From positions 1-64,000 of the forward strand of contig LFLB01000008.1 of NCBI GenBank assembly GCA_001543005.1: DNA of 64,000 nt. The letters run 5' to 3'. The notes beneath the pieces are model-generated. The model searched no databases, had not been told where the DNA came from, and saw only the letters and a program-made list of their open reading frames with translations. Source of the DNA: Candidatus Spongiihabitans thiooxidans. GTDB taxonomy: Bacteria; Pseudomonadota; Gammaproteobacteria; Arenicellales; Poriferihabitantaceae. The position numbers and the translations under genes were made by a program. Shown here piece by piece: positions 46,859-55,998 of the stretch. The first letter of the stretch is position 1. Each line of letters begins with the position of its first letter.

Positions 46859-48760
46859 ATGAGCAGTAATTACACCGCATCCGCCATCGAAGTACTTACA
46901 GGCATCGAACCTGTTCGCAAACGGCCGGGTATGTACACTGACACCGAGCGGCCAAATCACCTCGCCCATGAGGTTATCGACAACAGTGTTGACGAAGCCA
47001 TTGCCGGTCATGCGGACTCCATCGAAGTACAGCTACACCAGGATGGCTCGGTCACTGTTGCCGATAATGGTCGAGGAATGCCGGTTGACATACACCAGGA
47101 AGAAGGGGTTAGTGGTGTAGAATTAATCATGACCCGGCTTCATGCTGGCGGTAAATTTTCAGGGGAGCACTACCAGTACTCAGGCGGTTTGCACGGCGTT
47201 GGCGTTTCGGTGGTCAATGCATTATCAACCCGTCTGGAGGTCTGGATTCGTAGAAACGGCGAACAACACCATATTAGTTTCGCTAACGGCGACAAAAAGA
47301 CCGACCTCAAAGTTACCGAAAAAATCGCGAAAAAAGTGACCGGCACGACGATTCGTTTTCATCCGGATGCCAAGTATTTCGACTCACCCAAGTTTCATGT
47401 TCCTCGGCTAAAACGTGTATTGCGTGCAAAAGCAGTGCTCTGCCCAGGTTTGTACGTCAGTTTTGTTGATGACAACAATGAACAGAACAACGAGAGCTGG
47501 CAATACCAGGATGGGCTACAGCAATATCTTTGCGGTTATTTAGGGGATGCCGATCTGGTTCCCGCAACGCCATATATTGGAATGTATCGGAGTGACGATG
47601 GCGAATTGGCCGGCGAATTGGATTGGGCCGTTGCCTGGGTGATAGATGGCGGGGAATGCATCACAGAAAGCTACGTCAACCTGGTTCCCACCGTCCAGGG
47701 CGGCACCCACGTCACTGGATTCAGAAGCGGATTGACCGAAGCGATTCGGGCCTTCTGCGAATTTCGCGGCACGTTGCCGCGAGGCGTGAAATTAACACCG
47801 GAAGATATCTGGGTGAACTGCACCTATATCCTCTCTATTCGTATCAATGAACCTCAGTTCAGTGGTCAAACCAAAGACAGATTATCCTCGCGGGAAACAA
47901 CACCCATGGTCCAGACTGCGGTGAGGGACGCTTTTGGGCTGTGGCTGAATCAGCATTTTAGCGATGCTGAAAAAATTGCCCAAATTGCCATCGACAATGC
48001 CCAGCGTCGATTGCGCGCCGGAAAACGAGTGCAACGCAAAAAGATTACCAGCGGTCCGGCACTGCCCGGGAAACTCGCGGATTGCACCAGCGATGACCTG
48101 GAAATGACCGAATTATTTTTAGTGGAGGGTGATTCAGCGGGCGGGTCGGCAAAACAGGCTCGCGACCGGATATTTCAAGCAGTGATGCCGTTGAGGGGAA
48201 AGATTCTTAATACCTGGGAAGTGATATCCACCGAGGTTCTGGCCTCTCAAGAAGTGCATGACATTGCGGTCGCATTAGGCATCGATCCGGGATCCGATGA
48301 TTTATCAGGACTCCGATACGGCCGAATTTGTATTTTAGCCGATGCGGATTCTGACGGCGCCCATATTGCTACCTTGCTGTGCGCGCTTTTCCTGCGCCAT
48401 TTTCCAGCGTTAGTAGAAGCCGGCAGAGTATGTATCGCTATGCCGCCACTGTTTCGAATCGACGTTGCCAAAAAGGTTTACTATGCGCTGGACGAATCAG
48501 CTAAAAACGTGATTCTCGAACATATTGAATCCGAAAAAATCCGTGGAAAAGTCAATATACAGCGATTCAAGGGACTCGGCGAAATGAATCCTCCTCAGCT
48601 CCGGGAAACCACAATGAATCCTTCCACCCGTAGTTTGCTCCAACTCGAAGTAAAACGTGGAGACGGTACGCACTCATTGATGGACATGCTACTTGCTAAA
48701 AAGCGGGCCGCCGATCGAAAGTCCTGGCTCAACGACAAAGGCGATAAGGCGGATATTTAG
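46859..48760 (+). CDS. parE: DNA topoisomerase IV subunit B
   Basis: The 633-residue type IIA topoisomerase ATPase subunit has RKRPGMYTD, the GHKL ATPase motifs EVIDNSVDEAIAG and DNGRGMPVD, and the GGLHGVGVSVVNALS lid. The TOPRIM domain has EGDSAGGSAKQARDR and DADSDGAHI. The length and the lack of a GyrB-specific insert favour ParE over GyrB. With ParC it decatenates daughter chromosomes. It is divergent from xseB and convergent with hemL. Confidence 0.94.
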   Translation: MSSNYTASAIEVLTGIEPVRKRPGMYTDTERPNHLAHEVIDNSVDEAIAGHADSIEVQLHQDGSVTVADNGRGMPVDIHQEEGVSGVELIMTRLHAGGKFSGEHYQYSGGLHGVGVSVVNALSTRLEVWIRRNGEQHHISFANGDKKTDLKVTEKIAKKVTGTTIRFHPDAKYFDSPKFHVPRLKRVLRAKAVLCPGLYVSFVDDNNEQNNESWQYQDGLQQYLCGYLGDADLVPATPYIGMYRSDDGELAGELDWAVAWVIDGGECITESYVNLVPTVQGGTHVTGFRSGLTEAIRAFCEFRGTLPRGVKLTPEDIWVNCTYILSIRINEPQFSGQTKDRLSSRETTPMVQTAVRDAFGLWLNQHFSDAEKIAQIAIDNAQRRLRAGKRVQRKKITSGPALPGKLADCTSDDLEMTELFLVEGDSAGGSAKQARDRIFQAVMPLRGKILNTWEVISTEVLASQEVHDIAVALGIDPGSDDLSGLRYGRICILADADSDGAHIATLLCALFLRHFPALVEAGRVCIAMPPLFRIDVAKKVYYALDESAKNVILEHIESEKIRGKVNIQRFKGLGEMNPPQLRETTMNPSTRSLLQLEVKRGDGTHSLMDMLLAKKRAADRKSWLNDKGDKADI

Positions 48761-48798
48761 GGGCAGTAATTTTCGGCTACGCCGAAAATTACTGCCCC
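48760..48798. terminator. Perfect 18-bp hairpin between convergent parE and hemL
   Basis: Arms 48760-48777 (beginning ggggcagtaattttc) and 48781-48798 are perfect complements around tac. The tip ttcggctacgcc is shared with the palindrome at 43-75. The hairpin overlaps the last base of parE and could end transcription on both strands, although only a short T-run follows. It may also be a dispersed palindromic element. Confidence 0.55.
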
Positions 48799-48885
48799 TT
48801 ATGTCGGCGCCAATCGCGCCAGCGATTTGCACCGACTTGCCCAACCCCCCAGATCTGCCCAACAACCGATCCAAGCCCCTCCAAT

Positions 48886-48951
48886 TTCCACTGGATTATC
48901 AGGTCAAGCCCGGTCATGTTCCACTGGATTATCGCGTCAAGCCCGATAATG
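48886..48951. repeat. 33-bp direct repeat, two units
   Basis: Units at 48886-48918 and 48919-48951 both begin ttccactggattatc and continue with gtcaagccc. A related inverted fragment (gcttgacccgataatccag) lies near 51896-51915. The spacer 48799-48997 has no gene. Confidence 0.75.
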
Positions 48952-48997
48952 ACGGGACGAGGATAATGATAGGGGCAAATCTCGGTCGCTGCATTGT

Positions 48998-50281
48998 TCA
49001 TGATTTAAGGGTTAAAAACACGGCGTCTGCTGCTTCGATTGTTCTCTCAATGTCTTCGTCTGTGTGTGCTGAGGAAACAAAGCCGACTTCAAAGGCGGAG
49101 GGTGCCAGGTAGATTCCTCGATCCAGCATGCCATGGAAAAATTGATTAAATTTTCCCAGGTCACAGGCCATCACCTCAGAAAATGTAACGATGGGATTTT
49201 GATGGGTAAAGAATAACCCAAACATCCCGACTACTCGATTCGCGGTTAGCGCTATTCCATGAATGGCCGCAACATTCAAAATGCCTGCCACAAGCTTTTC
49301 GGTTTGCGCGCTTAATCTTTCAAAAAAGTCCGGCTGCTCAATGGCTTTAAGCGTTGCTAAACCAGCCGCCATTGCCACCGGGTTACCCGACAAGGTGCCT
49401 GCTTGATACACCTGGCCCTGCGGGGCAAGATGGGCCATAATATCCCCGCGCCCGCCAAAAGCCCCTACCGGCATACCCCCGCCAATAATTTTCCCCAGCG
49501 TAGTCAAGTCCCCGTACACACCATATAACCCCTGCGCGCCGCGCGCGCCCACCCGAAAGCCGGTCATTACCTCATCCATTATCAAAACACTTTGAAATTC
49601 ATCGCATAATGAACGCAACCCCGACAAAAACCCCTCCACTGGCACAACGCAATTCATATTTCCAGCCACAGGTTCGAGGATTACCGCTGCAATCTGGTCT
49701 CCGATTTCAGTAAAAATCGAGGCCACTGAGTCCAAATCATTAAACGTCGCAATCAAAGTATGCTCGGCCATCGAATGCGGAACCCCGAGCGAAGTCGGCA
49801 CACCAAATGTTAATGCCCCGGATCCCGCTTTTACCAATAAGCTATCAACATGCCCATGGTAACAGCCTTCAAATTTGATTATCTTGTCTCGACCGGTAAA
49901 GCCTCTGGCGAGTCTGATTGCAGACATGGTGGCTTCGGTGCCCGAATTCACCATGCGGACTTTTTCGATCCAGGGCAGGCGCGCGCAAATCAACTCTGCC
50001 ATTTCTGTTTCAAGGACCGTCGGCGCACCAAAACTCAACCCCGATTCACATTGCTTTTGTACCGCTTGAATAACATTTTTATCGGCGTGGCCCAGAATCA
50101 TCGGCCCCCATGACCCGACATAATCAATGTATTCTTTTCCATCTTCAGCAATCAGGCGTGCGCCTTTGCCACGATTGATAAATACCGGGACACCGCCCAC
50201 GGATTTAAATGCCCTGACCGGCGAATTCACACCGCCGGGAATGACTTTTTTGGCTCTTTCAAAGAGCTCTGAATTTTTCAT
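48998..50281 (-). CDS. hemL: Glutamate-1-semialdehyde 2,1-aminomutase
   Basis: The 427-residue PLP enzyme produces 5-aminolevulinate in the C5 haem pathway. Visible features are [12 protein letters not shown] at the N-terminus, the DEVMTGFR aspartate motif, and the PLP lysine in [15 protein letters not shown]. Length is normal. It is on the minus strand downstream of prmB and convergent with parE. Confidence 0.96.
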   Translation of the reverse strand: MKNSELFERAKKVIPGGVNSPVRAFKSVGGVPVFINRGKGARLIAEDGKEYIDYVGSWGPMILGHADKNVIQAVQKQCESGLSFGAPTVLETEMAELICARLPWIEKVRMVNSGTEATMSAIRLARGFTGRDKIIKFEGCYHGHVDSLLVKAGSGALTFGVPTSLGVPHSMAEHTLIATFNDLDSVASIFTEIGDQIAAVILEPVAGNMNCVVPVEGFLSGLRSLCDEFQSVLIMDEVMTGFRVGARGAQGLYGVYGDLTTLGKIIGGGMPVGAFGGRGDIMAHLAPQGQVYQAGTLSGNPVAMAAGLATLKAIEQPDFFERLSAQTEKLVAGILNVAAIHGIALTANRVVGMFGLFFTHQNPIVTFSEVMACDLGKFNQFFHGMLDRGIYLAPSAFEVGFVSSAHTDEDIERTIEAADAVFLTLKS

Positions 50282-50314
50282 AGCGTGATTTTCTCATGAA
50301 TATTGCCGAATTAT

Positions 50315-51217
50315 TTACCGGTTGGCAGAAAGTATCGCGGCCTGTTTTCTTAACTCACGGGCAGACAGCGTAAAGAGCACCATTTCATCATAAGCGGTAC
50401 TCAACCAGGTAAACGGAATAGTGGGGTAGCGTTCCTCCAGCGCATGGGATGCGGAACCCGCTTCAACAATTAATGTACCCTCATTGGTCAGATAATTTTC
50501 AACCTGACGCAACATCGGGGTCATAAAATCAAGTCCGTGCCGACCTCCCCTCAATGCGCTATCCGGCTCATGACAGTATTCCGGGGGCAGTCTATCCATG
50601 CGTTCATCGGATACATAGGGTGGATTACAAACAATCAGATCAAATTGCTCATTAATCCCTTCAAAGCCATCTCCGTGGTTTAATTTCACCCGTTCGCCGA
50701 GTCGGTAGTTATCAATGTTAATGCCAGCAACTTCCAATGCTTGAGTTGAAAGGTCGCTGGCCAATACTGTTGCCTGGGGAAATACCAGTGCACAACTGAT
50801 TGCGATACAGCCGCAACCAGTGCATAAATCCAATACAGAATGAACTTTGTTCGCGTCCACCCAGGGTTGAAAGGCATCAGGAATCCATTCGCTTAAATAA
50901 GATCTGGGAATAATTGCTCGCCGATCGATATAAAATTTATTGCCCGCAAACCAGGTTTGGTTGGCCAAATAGGCAAACGGGGTACGGGTTTGTATTCGTT
51001 TTTCTACCATGTGATCTATGGCCGCCAAATCGGGCTGATTGAGCACTCTCTGCCAATCAAAGTTGTTATTGTCCAGCACCGAGGCCCTATCAAATCCGAG
51101 CACGTATAATACCATCCAGGTAGATTCATCCCACCCATCATCTGTGCCATGGCCGTAAAATAGAGCGGCTTGCTCCAGCCTGGTTTGCACGGCCGCAATT
51201 TTTTCTTCCAGGTTCAT
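50315..51217 (-). CDS. prmB: Ribosomal protein L3 N5-glutamine methyltransferase
   Basis: The 300-residue SAM-dependent methyltransferase has DLCTGCGCIAI (SAM site), NPPYVSDERM (the NPPY catalytic motif for glutamine amide) and an N-terminal helical domain. The YVSDERM and IIPRSYLSEWI segments point to PrmB (L3) rather than PrmC (release factors). It lies upstream of hemL on the same strand with a 33-bp gap. Confidence 0.9.
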   Translation of the reverse strand: MNLEEKIAAVQTRLEQAALFYGHGTDDGWDESTWMVLYVLGFDRASVLDNNNFDWQRVLNQPDLAAIDHMVEKRIQTRTPFAYLANQTWFAGNKFYIDRRAIIPRSYLSEWIPDAFQPWVDANKVHSVLDLCTGCGCIAISCALVFPQATVLASDLSTQALEVAGINIDNYRLGERVKLNHGDGFEGINEQFDLIVCNPPYVSDERMDRLPPEYCHEPDSALRGGRHGLDFMTPMLRQVENYLTNEGTLIVEAGSASHALEERYPTIPFTWLSTAYDEMVLFTLSARELRKQAAILSANR

Positions 51218-51273
51218 TTAAGTTTTCCGGTGTTTTGCTCTTAATCAGGTTTTTAGGGCAACCGCGCCCAAGA

Positions 51274-51299
51274 AATTACCTGAATCAATTACCTGAGCC
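51274..51299. repeat. 13-bp tandem duplication upstream of prmB
   Basis: aattacctgaatc (51274-51286) is followed by aattacctgagcc (51287-51299), with a third weak echo (aatcacatag). Confidence 0.8.
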
Positions 51300-51344
51300 A
51301 ATCACATAGAACAATTACACGGTGCAATGAATGACAGACAAATA

Positions 51345-51374
51345 AAAAAGGACAACCCGTAGAGTGTCCTTTTT
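51345..51374 (-). terminator. Rho-independent terminator of rpmE
   Basis: Arms aaaaaggaca and tgtccttttt are perfect complements with a ten-base loop, giving a stem followed by a T-run on the minus strand, 50 bp after the rpmE stop. Confidence 0.85.
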
Positions 51375-51424
51375 TGTTCAGTTTCCTTTAGCTGCGGGTC
51401 CGAAATAATACCCACCTTGAGAAC

Positions 51425-51628
51425 TTACTTCCTGTTGTATCTGGCCTGAAACTTACCCACGCGCCCAGCACTGTCCATGATTTTTTGTTTCCCAGTATAG
51501 AAAGGGTGGCATTCAGAACAAATCTCTACGTGTAGCTCTTTGCCCAGTGTCGATTTCGTTTCAAAGGAATTGCCACATGCGCAAACTACTTTAATTTCGC
51601 CGTATGCTGGATGAATGTCTGGTTTCAT
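51425..51628 (-). CDS. rpmE: Ribosomal protein L31 (zinc-binding type)
   Basis: The 67-residue protein is L31 of the zinc-ribbon type, with cysteines C16, C18, C37 and C40 (VCACGN and [12 protein letters not shown]). It bridges the ribosomal subunits and stores zinc. The sequence EEFC-type loss of zinc ligands is not seen, so this is the zinc form. A good terminator follows. Confidence 0.97.
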   Translation of the reverse strand: MKPDIHPAYGEIKVVCACGNSFETKSTLGKELHVEICSECHPFYTGKQKIMDSAGRVGKFQARYNRK

Positions 51629-51710
51629 AGTGAATTCCTCTGGGTTTCCTGGTCGGGGTTAACGATCAAATCTAATCGGCATACCAGCCACAACAACGGC
51701 TATGTTCACC

Positions 51711-52020
51711 TTAATTTTGGGGCTTAATTTTGGGGCGGCGATAATATGAAAATTTTCTATCTAAATCAAGCCCATGTATAAAGCCGTGTGCAAATCCGCC
51801 ACATTTGTTGGGTTGAGTTTGAATCAAGGAAGTATACCGAAGATCACCTGCCGAAGCCATGATTGAACGGACATGATCGAGCGGACATGATTAAGGCTTG
51901 ACCCGATAATCCAGTGAGACACCTGCAGCGCAAGCCGCGACATTTACCGTATTGAATGGTTGCACTTAGGGTTGAATTCAAGAAATACTACATGTTTGAT
52001 AACATCACGTTTGATAACCA
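51711..52020. repeat. Spacer with three separate short tandem duplications
   Basis: The rpmE-sseA spacer contains ttaattttggggc twice without mismatch (51711-51723, 51724-51736). A 14-bp pair (gattgaacggacat, gatcgagcggacat) lies at 51861-51888, and a 15-bp pair (catgtttgataacat, cacgtttgataacca) at 51991-52020. No gene is seen in 51629-52035; promoters of the divergent genes must lie here. Confidence 0.85.
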
Positions 52021-52035
52021 TTACAATTCTAACCC

Positions 52036-52881
52036 ATGAATAATGATTCCATACCCTACTTAATCGAACCGCGCAAGCTCGAGTCGCTATTGGCGGATGA
52101 GAACTTACTCATCGTCGATGTTGGTGCCCGCGAAACCTATCTCCAATGCCATCTGCCCGGCGCCATCCATCTCGATTACAATGATTTGATTCTCGGCCGG
52201 CCACCGGCCCCGGGGTTGTTGCCGCCACTGGATAAACTTCAAACGGTGTTGCAATCCATTGGCTTGACTGCGGAAAAACAGGTAATCGCCTACGATGATC
52301 AGGGCAATGGTCGGGCCAGCCGACTGTTGTGGACGCTGGAAGCAGTCGGACATAAAAAATCCTCGCTGTTAAACGGCGGTTTATGCGCTTGGAGCAACGA
52401 AGGCCACGCAACCGAAAGTGCGCCCACTCAGGCTGAGCCGCGCCTGTACCACATTGACAAACCCGGCATTGACGAGTCGCCCATTGAATGGAATTCATCG
52501 GTGATCGCGGACCAGGCTTATGTGCTGGCATCACTTGCGGATGCACATATTATGATTCTCGATGCGCGCTCGCCGGACGAATATAACGGCCTCAAATCGC
52601 CCTCCCTTCGCAATGGCCACATCCCGGGAGCGGTCAATCTCAATTGGCTTGACAGCATCGACCGCGCTAACAATTTGCGCTTCAAACCCGCAGCGACCTT
52701 GAACTCGATGCTGGCGCAACTCGGGATTGTGCGCGAAAAGGAAATTATCGTGCATTGCCAAACCCACCATCGCTCCTCGCACAGTTTTGTAATGTTGCGG
52801 CACCTCGGTTTTGATAAAATTCGCGGCTACGCGGGCTCGTGGTCGCAATGGGGTAACGACCCCAGTCTTCCAATCGAATAA
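52036..52881 (+). CDS. sseA: Rhodanese-family sulfurtransferase, two-domain
   Basis: The 281-residue protein has two rhodanese domains. The N-terminal one is inactive (about 10-120), and the C-terminal one carries the reactive C241 in the loop CQTHHRSS. This loop fits thiosulfate/mercaptopyruvate sulfurtransferases but not the classical CRKGVT or CGTGVT signatures exactly. It moves sulfane sulfur from thiosulfate or 3-mercaptopyruvate to acceptors. The gene is plus strand with the DAHP-synthase-like gene 50 bp downstream. Confidence 0.82.
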   Translation: MNNDSIPYLIEPRKLESLLADENLLIVDVGARETYLQCHLPGAIHLDYNDLILGRPPAPGLLPPLDKLQTVLQSIGLTAEKQVIAYDDQGNGRASRLLWTLEAVGHKKSSLLNGGLCAWSNEGHATESAPTQAEPRLYHIDKPGIDESPIEWNSSVIADQAYVLASLADAHIMILDARSPDEYNGLKSPSLRNGHIPGAVNLNWLDSIDRANNLRFKPAATLNSMLAQLGIVREKEIIVHCQTHHRSSHSFVMLRHLGFDKIRGYAGSWSQWGNDPSLPIE

Positions 52882-52931
52882 CCGTCATTTAATAACCGGC
52901 ACTTTAACAATCAACTGAAATTTCCGACCCC

Positions 52932-54044
52932 ATGATCGTCATTCTCGACCCACAACTGGGCAATGATTCGCCCGAAACCGCTACCATACTCGAATACCTT
53001 CGCGCCATACCCGGCGTAACGCCCAAGGTTCACTGCGTAACCGGTGCCCAGCAGGTGCTCACGGAAATTTATCTGGTGGGCGATACCTCGACGCTGGATC
53101 GCAACGCAATCGAAAGCCTGTCCGGGGTCAGCCGGGTAGTCAAGGTGTCGCGCCCCTACGCTGTTGTTGGCCGCCACGCCGGGGATTCGCGCTCGTATGG
53201 ATTCAACTACAACGGCGTCACCTTTAACCAGGACAATCTCAATATTTTCGCCGGACTGTGCGCGGTGGACACCGCCAAACACGTCGAGCAGATGATGCAA
53301 GCGGTGGCGCAAGCCGGGCTCGAATGTACCCGTATGGGCGCATACAAACCGAGAACCAACCCGTATTCTTTTCAAGGGCATGGCGCCGAATGTCTGCCGT
53401 GGGTTTTCGAGCTGGCCGGGAAATACGGCATCAAGGTAATCGCCATGGAAATTACCCACGACACCCACATTGCAGAAATCAATCAGGCGCTCGAACAAAG
53501 CGGACACCCGACCGGGGTGATGCTACAGATTGGAACGCGCAACACCCAGAACTTTGAATTGCTCAAGGCTTGTGGACGACAAAATGAGCACCCGATTCTG
53601 CTCAAGCGCGGCTTCGGCATTACCCTGGAAGAGTCGTTAAACGCGGCCGAGTACCTCGCCAGCGAAGGCAATCGCAAGGTGATTTTTTGCTTGCGCGGAA
53701 TGAAAACCAATATGGGCGACCCGCATCGCAACCTGGTTGATTTCAGCCATGTGCCGGTGATCAAGCGCATGACCCACATGCCGGTGTGCATCGATCCATC
53801 GCACTCGGTCGGTACCCGCGAACGTGCGCCGGATGGATTGCTCGATTTGTTCCACGCAACCGCTCAGGGGATTATTGTCGGCGCCAACATGGTGCTCATC
53901 GACTTCCACCCCAAGCCAGTGAGCGCGTTGGTGGACGGGCCACAGGCGCTCACCCTGGACGAGTTAGGCCACTACCTCAAAGACATCAACATCGCCCGCG
54001 AAGCCTATCTCAAGCGCCAGCATCTGGCCGGTCAGGAGAAGTAG
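52932..54044 (+). CDS. DAHP synthase-like (KDO8P/DAHP type I-beta) protein
   Basis: The 370-residue protein has an N-terminal ferredoxin-like regulatory domain (about 1-85, as in Thermotoga-type DAHP synthase) and a C-terminal aldolase barrel (about 95-355). The barrel contains MGAYKPRTNPYSFQG, LLKRG, ICIDPSHSVGTR-like and FHPKPVSALVDGPQAL segments typical of 3-deoxy-7-phosphoheptulonate synthase. The usual AGPC(A/S)VE loop at the metal/PEP site reads FAGLCAVDT, with Pro replaced by Leu and Glu by Asp. The enzyme would join PEP and erythrose 4-phosphate at the start of the shikimate pathway. The altered loop leaves some doubt about the exact reaction. Confidence 0.72.
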   Translation: MIVILDPQLGNDSPETATILEYLRAIPGVTPKVHCVTGAQQVLTEIYLVGDTSTLDRNAIESLSGVSRVVKVSRPYAVVGRHAGDSRSYGFNYNGVTFNQDNLNIFAGLCAVDTAKHVEQMMQAVAQAGLECTRMGAYKPRTNPYSFQGHGAECLPWVFELAGKYGIKVIAMEITHDTHIAEINQALEQSGHPTGVMLQIGTRNTQNFELLKACGRQNEHPILLKRGFGITLEESLNAAEYLASEGNRKVIFCLRGMKTNMGDPHRNLVDFSHVPVIKRMTHMPVCIDPSHSVGTRERAPDGLLDLFHATAQGIIVGANMVLIDFHPKPVSALVDGPQALTLDELGHYLKDINIAREAYLKRQHLAGQEK

Positions 54045-54125
54045 CGCCTGATTCAGTTGCCGAGGATTTCCCGGTAACTGCGACTGATGGGGCATGTACC
54101 CCTGTATTCAAGAGGCGGCGGGGGA

Positions 54126-54201
<76 letters not shown>

Positions 54202-54369
54202 ATTTCGGGCCATGACTGAGGTGATTATAAAGGGGCGATTATAAGGATGGCGGCTGTTTTGGTCTATGCGGAATTGGGGGTGGGACGGGTGTGGATTGTG
54301 AAGTTATTAACTAAAGATCAGGTTGCTTTCCGTTATTAAATTTCGGAATTTGCTGTCTCGGACGCGCTC

Positions 54370-55320
54370 TTATCTGGTTGGTTCCTGGTTTCTCGGTTCT
54401 TGATTTCTCAGGCGGCTCGGCAAAGAGAATGAAATATTTTCACTCGGGCCATCTAATTCAATCGCACGGGTATCGCCTTTTTCGAGTCGTTCAATGACTT
54501 GTGTTACCAACGATTCCGGTGCGGAGGCGCCGGCCGTGACTCCGGCACAGGTTTTTCCATCCAGCCATTTATCTTGTATTTCTTCGGGTCCATCTATCAG
54601 GTAAGCCGGGACCTGTCGTAACTCAGCAATTTCGCGCAAGCGATTCGAGTTCGAGCTATTCGTAGACCCGACGACAAATATCACATCACATTTATCCCCC
54701 AGTTTTTTTACCGCATCTTGCCGATTCTGGGTGGCGTAACAAATATCATCTTTGCGCGGACCCCTGATGTTCGGGTAGCGCGCCTTAAGTGCGTCAACAA
54801 TTTTTACGGTATCATCCATAGATAATGTGGTTTGACTCACATAGGCCAACTTGTTTGGGTCAGCGACGGTCAGATTATCCAGGTCTTCAATCTTTTCCAC
54901 CAGCTGTATGCCGCTATCAACTTGCCCCATGGTGCCTTCGACCTCAGGATGACCGGCATGTCCGATCAGTAAAATATCCAGGCCTTGTTGACGGTATTTT
55001 GTGACTTCGATATGAACCTTGGTCACCAGCGGACAGGTGGCATCAAATACATTCAAGTTTCGTTTCTGTGCGTCTGCTCGAACCGCCTGAGAGACACCGT
55101 GAGCACTAAACACCACGGTCGAATGCTCGGGGATTTGGTCGAGCTCATCCACAAAAATCGCCCCTTTTTTCATCAGGCTATTGACCACAAATTTATTGTG
55201 AACGACTTCATGTCTCACATATATCGGCGCGCCCTGTTTTTGCAAAGCGCGCTCAACGATCTCGATTGCGCGATCCACACCGGCACAAAATCCTCTCGGA
55301 TTTGCCAGCACTACTTGCAT
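54370..55320 (-). CDS. ispH: 4-hydroxy-3-methylbut-2-enyl diphosphate reductase
   Basis: The 316-residue [4Fe-4S] enzyme makes IPP and DMAPP in the last MEP step. [13 protein letters not shown] (first cluster Cys), [11 protein letters not shown] (second Cys) and the later VTAGASAPE segment with its upstream Cys ([10 protein letters not shown]) are present. ATG 55320 ([11 protein letters not shown]) gives the E. coli length and has CAGG five bases before it. Upstream ATGs at 55332 and 55353 are possible. Further upstream, the open frame runs into a 24-bp tandem repeat that is not part of the enzyme. Confidence 0.95.
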   Translation of the reverse strand: MQVVLANPRGFCAGVDRAIEIVERALQKQGAPIYVRHEVVHNKFVVNSLMKKGAIFVDELDQIPEHSTVVFSAHGVSQAVRADAQKRNLNVFDATCPLVTKVHIEVTKYRQQGLDILLIGHAGHPEVEGTMGQVDSGIQLVEKIEDLDNLTVADPNKLAYVSQTTLSMDDTVKIVDALKARYPNIRGPRKDDICYATQNRQDAVKKLGDKCDVIFVVGSTNSSNSNRLREIAELRQVPAYLIDGPEEIQDKWLDGKTCAGVTAGASAPESLVTQVIERLEKGDTRAIELDGPSENISFSLPSRLRNQEPRNQEPTR

Positions 55321-55366
55321 TGGCACCTGCATTTTTTGTATCGACTTGTTCATATCCTCAAGTTTA

Positions 55367-55491
55367 TATTGGAGATCGGGGTCAGAGTAGTATTGGAGAT
55401 CGGGGTCAGAGTAGAAATTATTGTTTCTCAGGTCATCATGCAATAAATCCATTTTCTTAACAAATAATTTCTACTCTGACCCCGATCTCCC
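55367..55491. repeat. 24-bp tandem repeat and ~30-bp inverted repeat between ispH and lspA
   Basis: Two exact 24-bp units (tattggagatcggggtcag..., 55367-55390 and 55391-55414) are followed by an inverted copy at about 55460-55491. The arms extend through gtagaaattatt to about 30 bp with a ~35-bp loop. The distal arm supplies the lspA stop codon and encodes the odd GRSGRSGSE tail of LspA. The structure could act as a terminator or mark a small mobile palindrome. Confidence 0.85.
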
Positions 55492-55998
55492 CGATCTCCC
55501 TTGATCGCGACCACGAAACCTAAAACTATCGGCGATTAAACAAATTGCACCTAACGTAATTGCCGAATCTGCAATGTTGAATGCGGGAAAATACCAGTCC
55601 TGATAATGAAAAGAAATAAAATCAATAACGTATCGATATAAAACCCGGTCGATCAAATTTCCAATCGCGCCGGCGAGTACCATCGCCAATCCCCAGGACA
55701 AAAATCGGTTATGGGTAAATGAACGCCACAACCACACCAATAGAATCATGGATATCACCATCGCCAAGCCGACGAAAAAGTAATGTTGAATTCCCCCGGC
55801 CTGGTTAAGAAAACCAAACGCGGCACCGCGGTTAAATACCAGCACCCATTGCAAAATTGGCAAAACATCGATTGGCGGCTGGCCGAGTAAATTTTGATAG
55901 GCGATTTGTTTTGTCCATTGATCCAAGCCAACCAGAACCATTGTCAGCCCAATGTACATAAAGTATTTTGGTGTGGACTTTTGCATGACCTTTTGCAT
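55471..55998 (-). CDS. lspA: Lipoprotein signal peptidase
   Basis: The 175-residue inner-membrane aspartic protease removes lipoprotein signal peptides. Four membrane helices, LVFNRGAAFGFL (third conserved box), GAIGNLIDRVLYRYVIDFISF (first catalytic Asp) and FNIADSAITLGA (second Asp) are all present. ATG 55998 overlaps the ribF stop in TAATG. In most gammaproteobacteria ileS lies between ribF and lspA; here it does not. The C-terminal tail derives from repeat DNA. Confidence 0.95.
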   Translation of the reverse strand: MQKVMQKSTPKYFMYIGLTMVLVGLDQWTKQIAYQNLLGQPPIDVLPILQWVLVFNRGAAFGFLNQAGGIQHYFFVGLAMVISMILLVWLWRSFTHNRFLSWGLAMVLAGAIGNLIDRVLYRYVIDFISFHYQDWYFPAFNIADSAITLGAICLIADSFRFRGRDQGRSGRSGSE

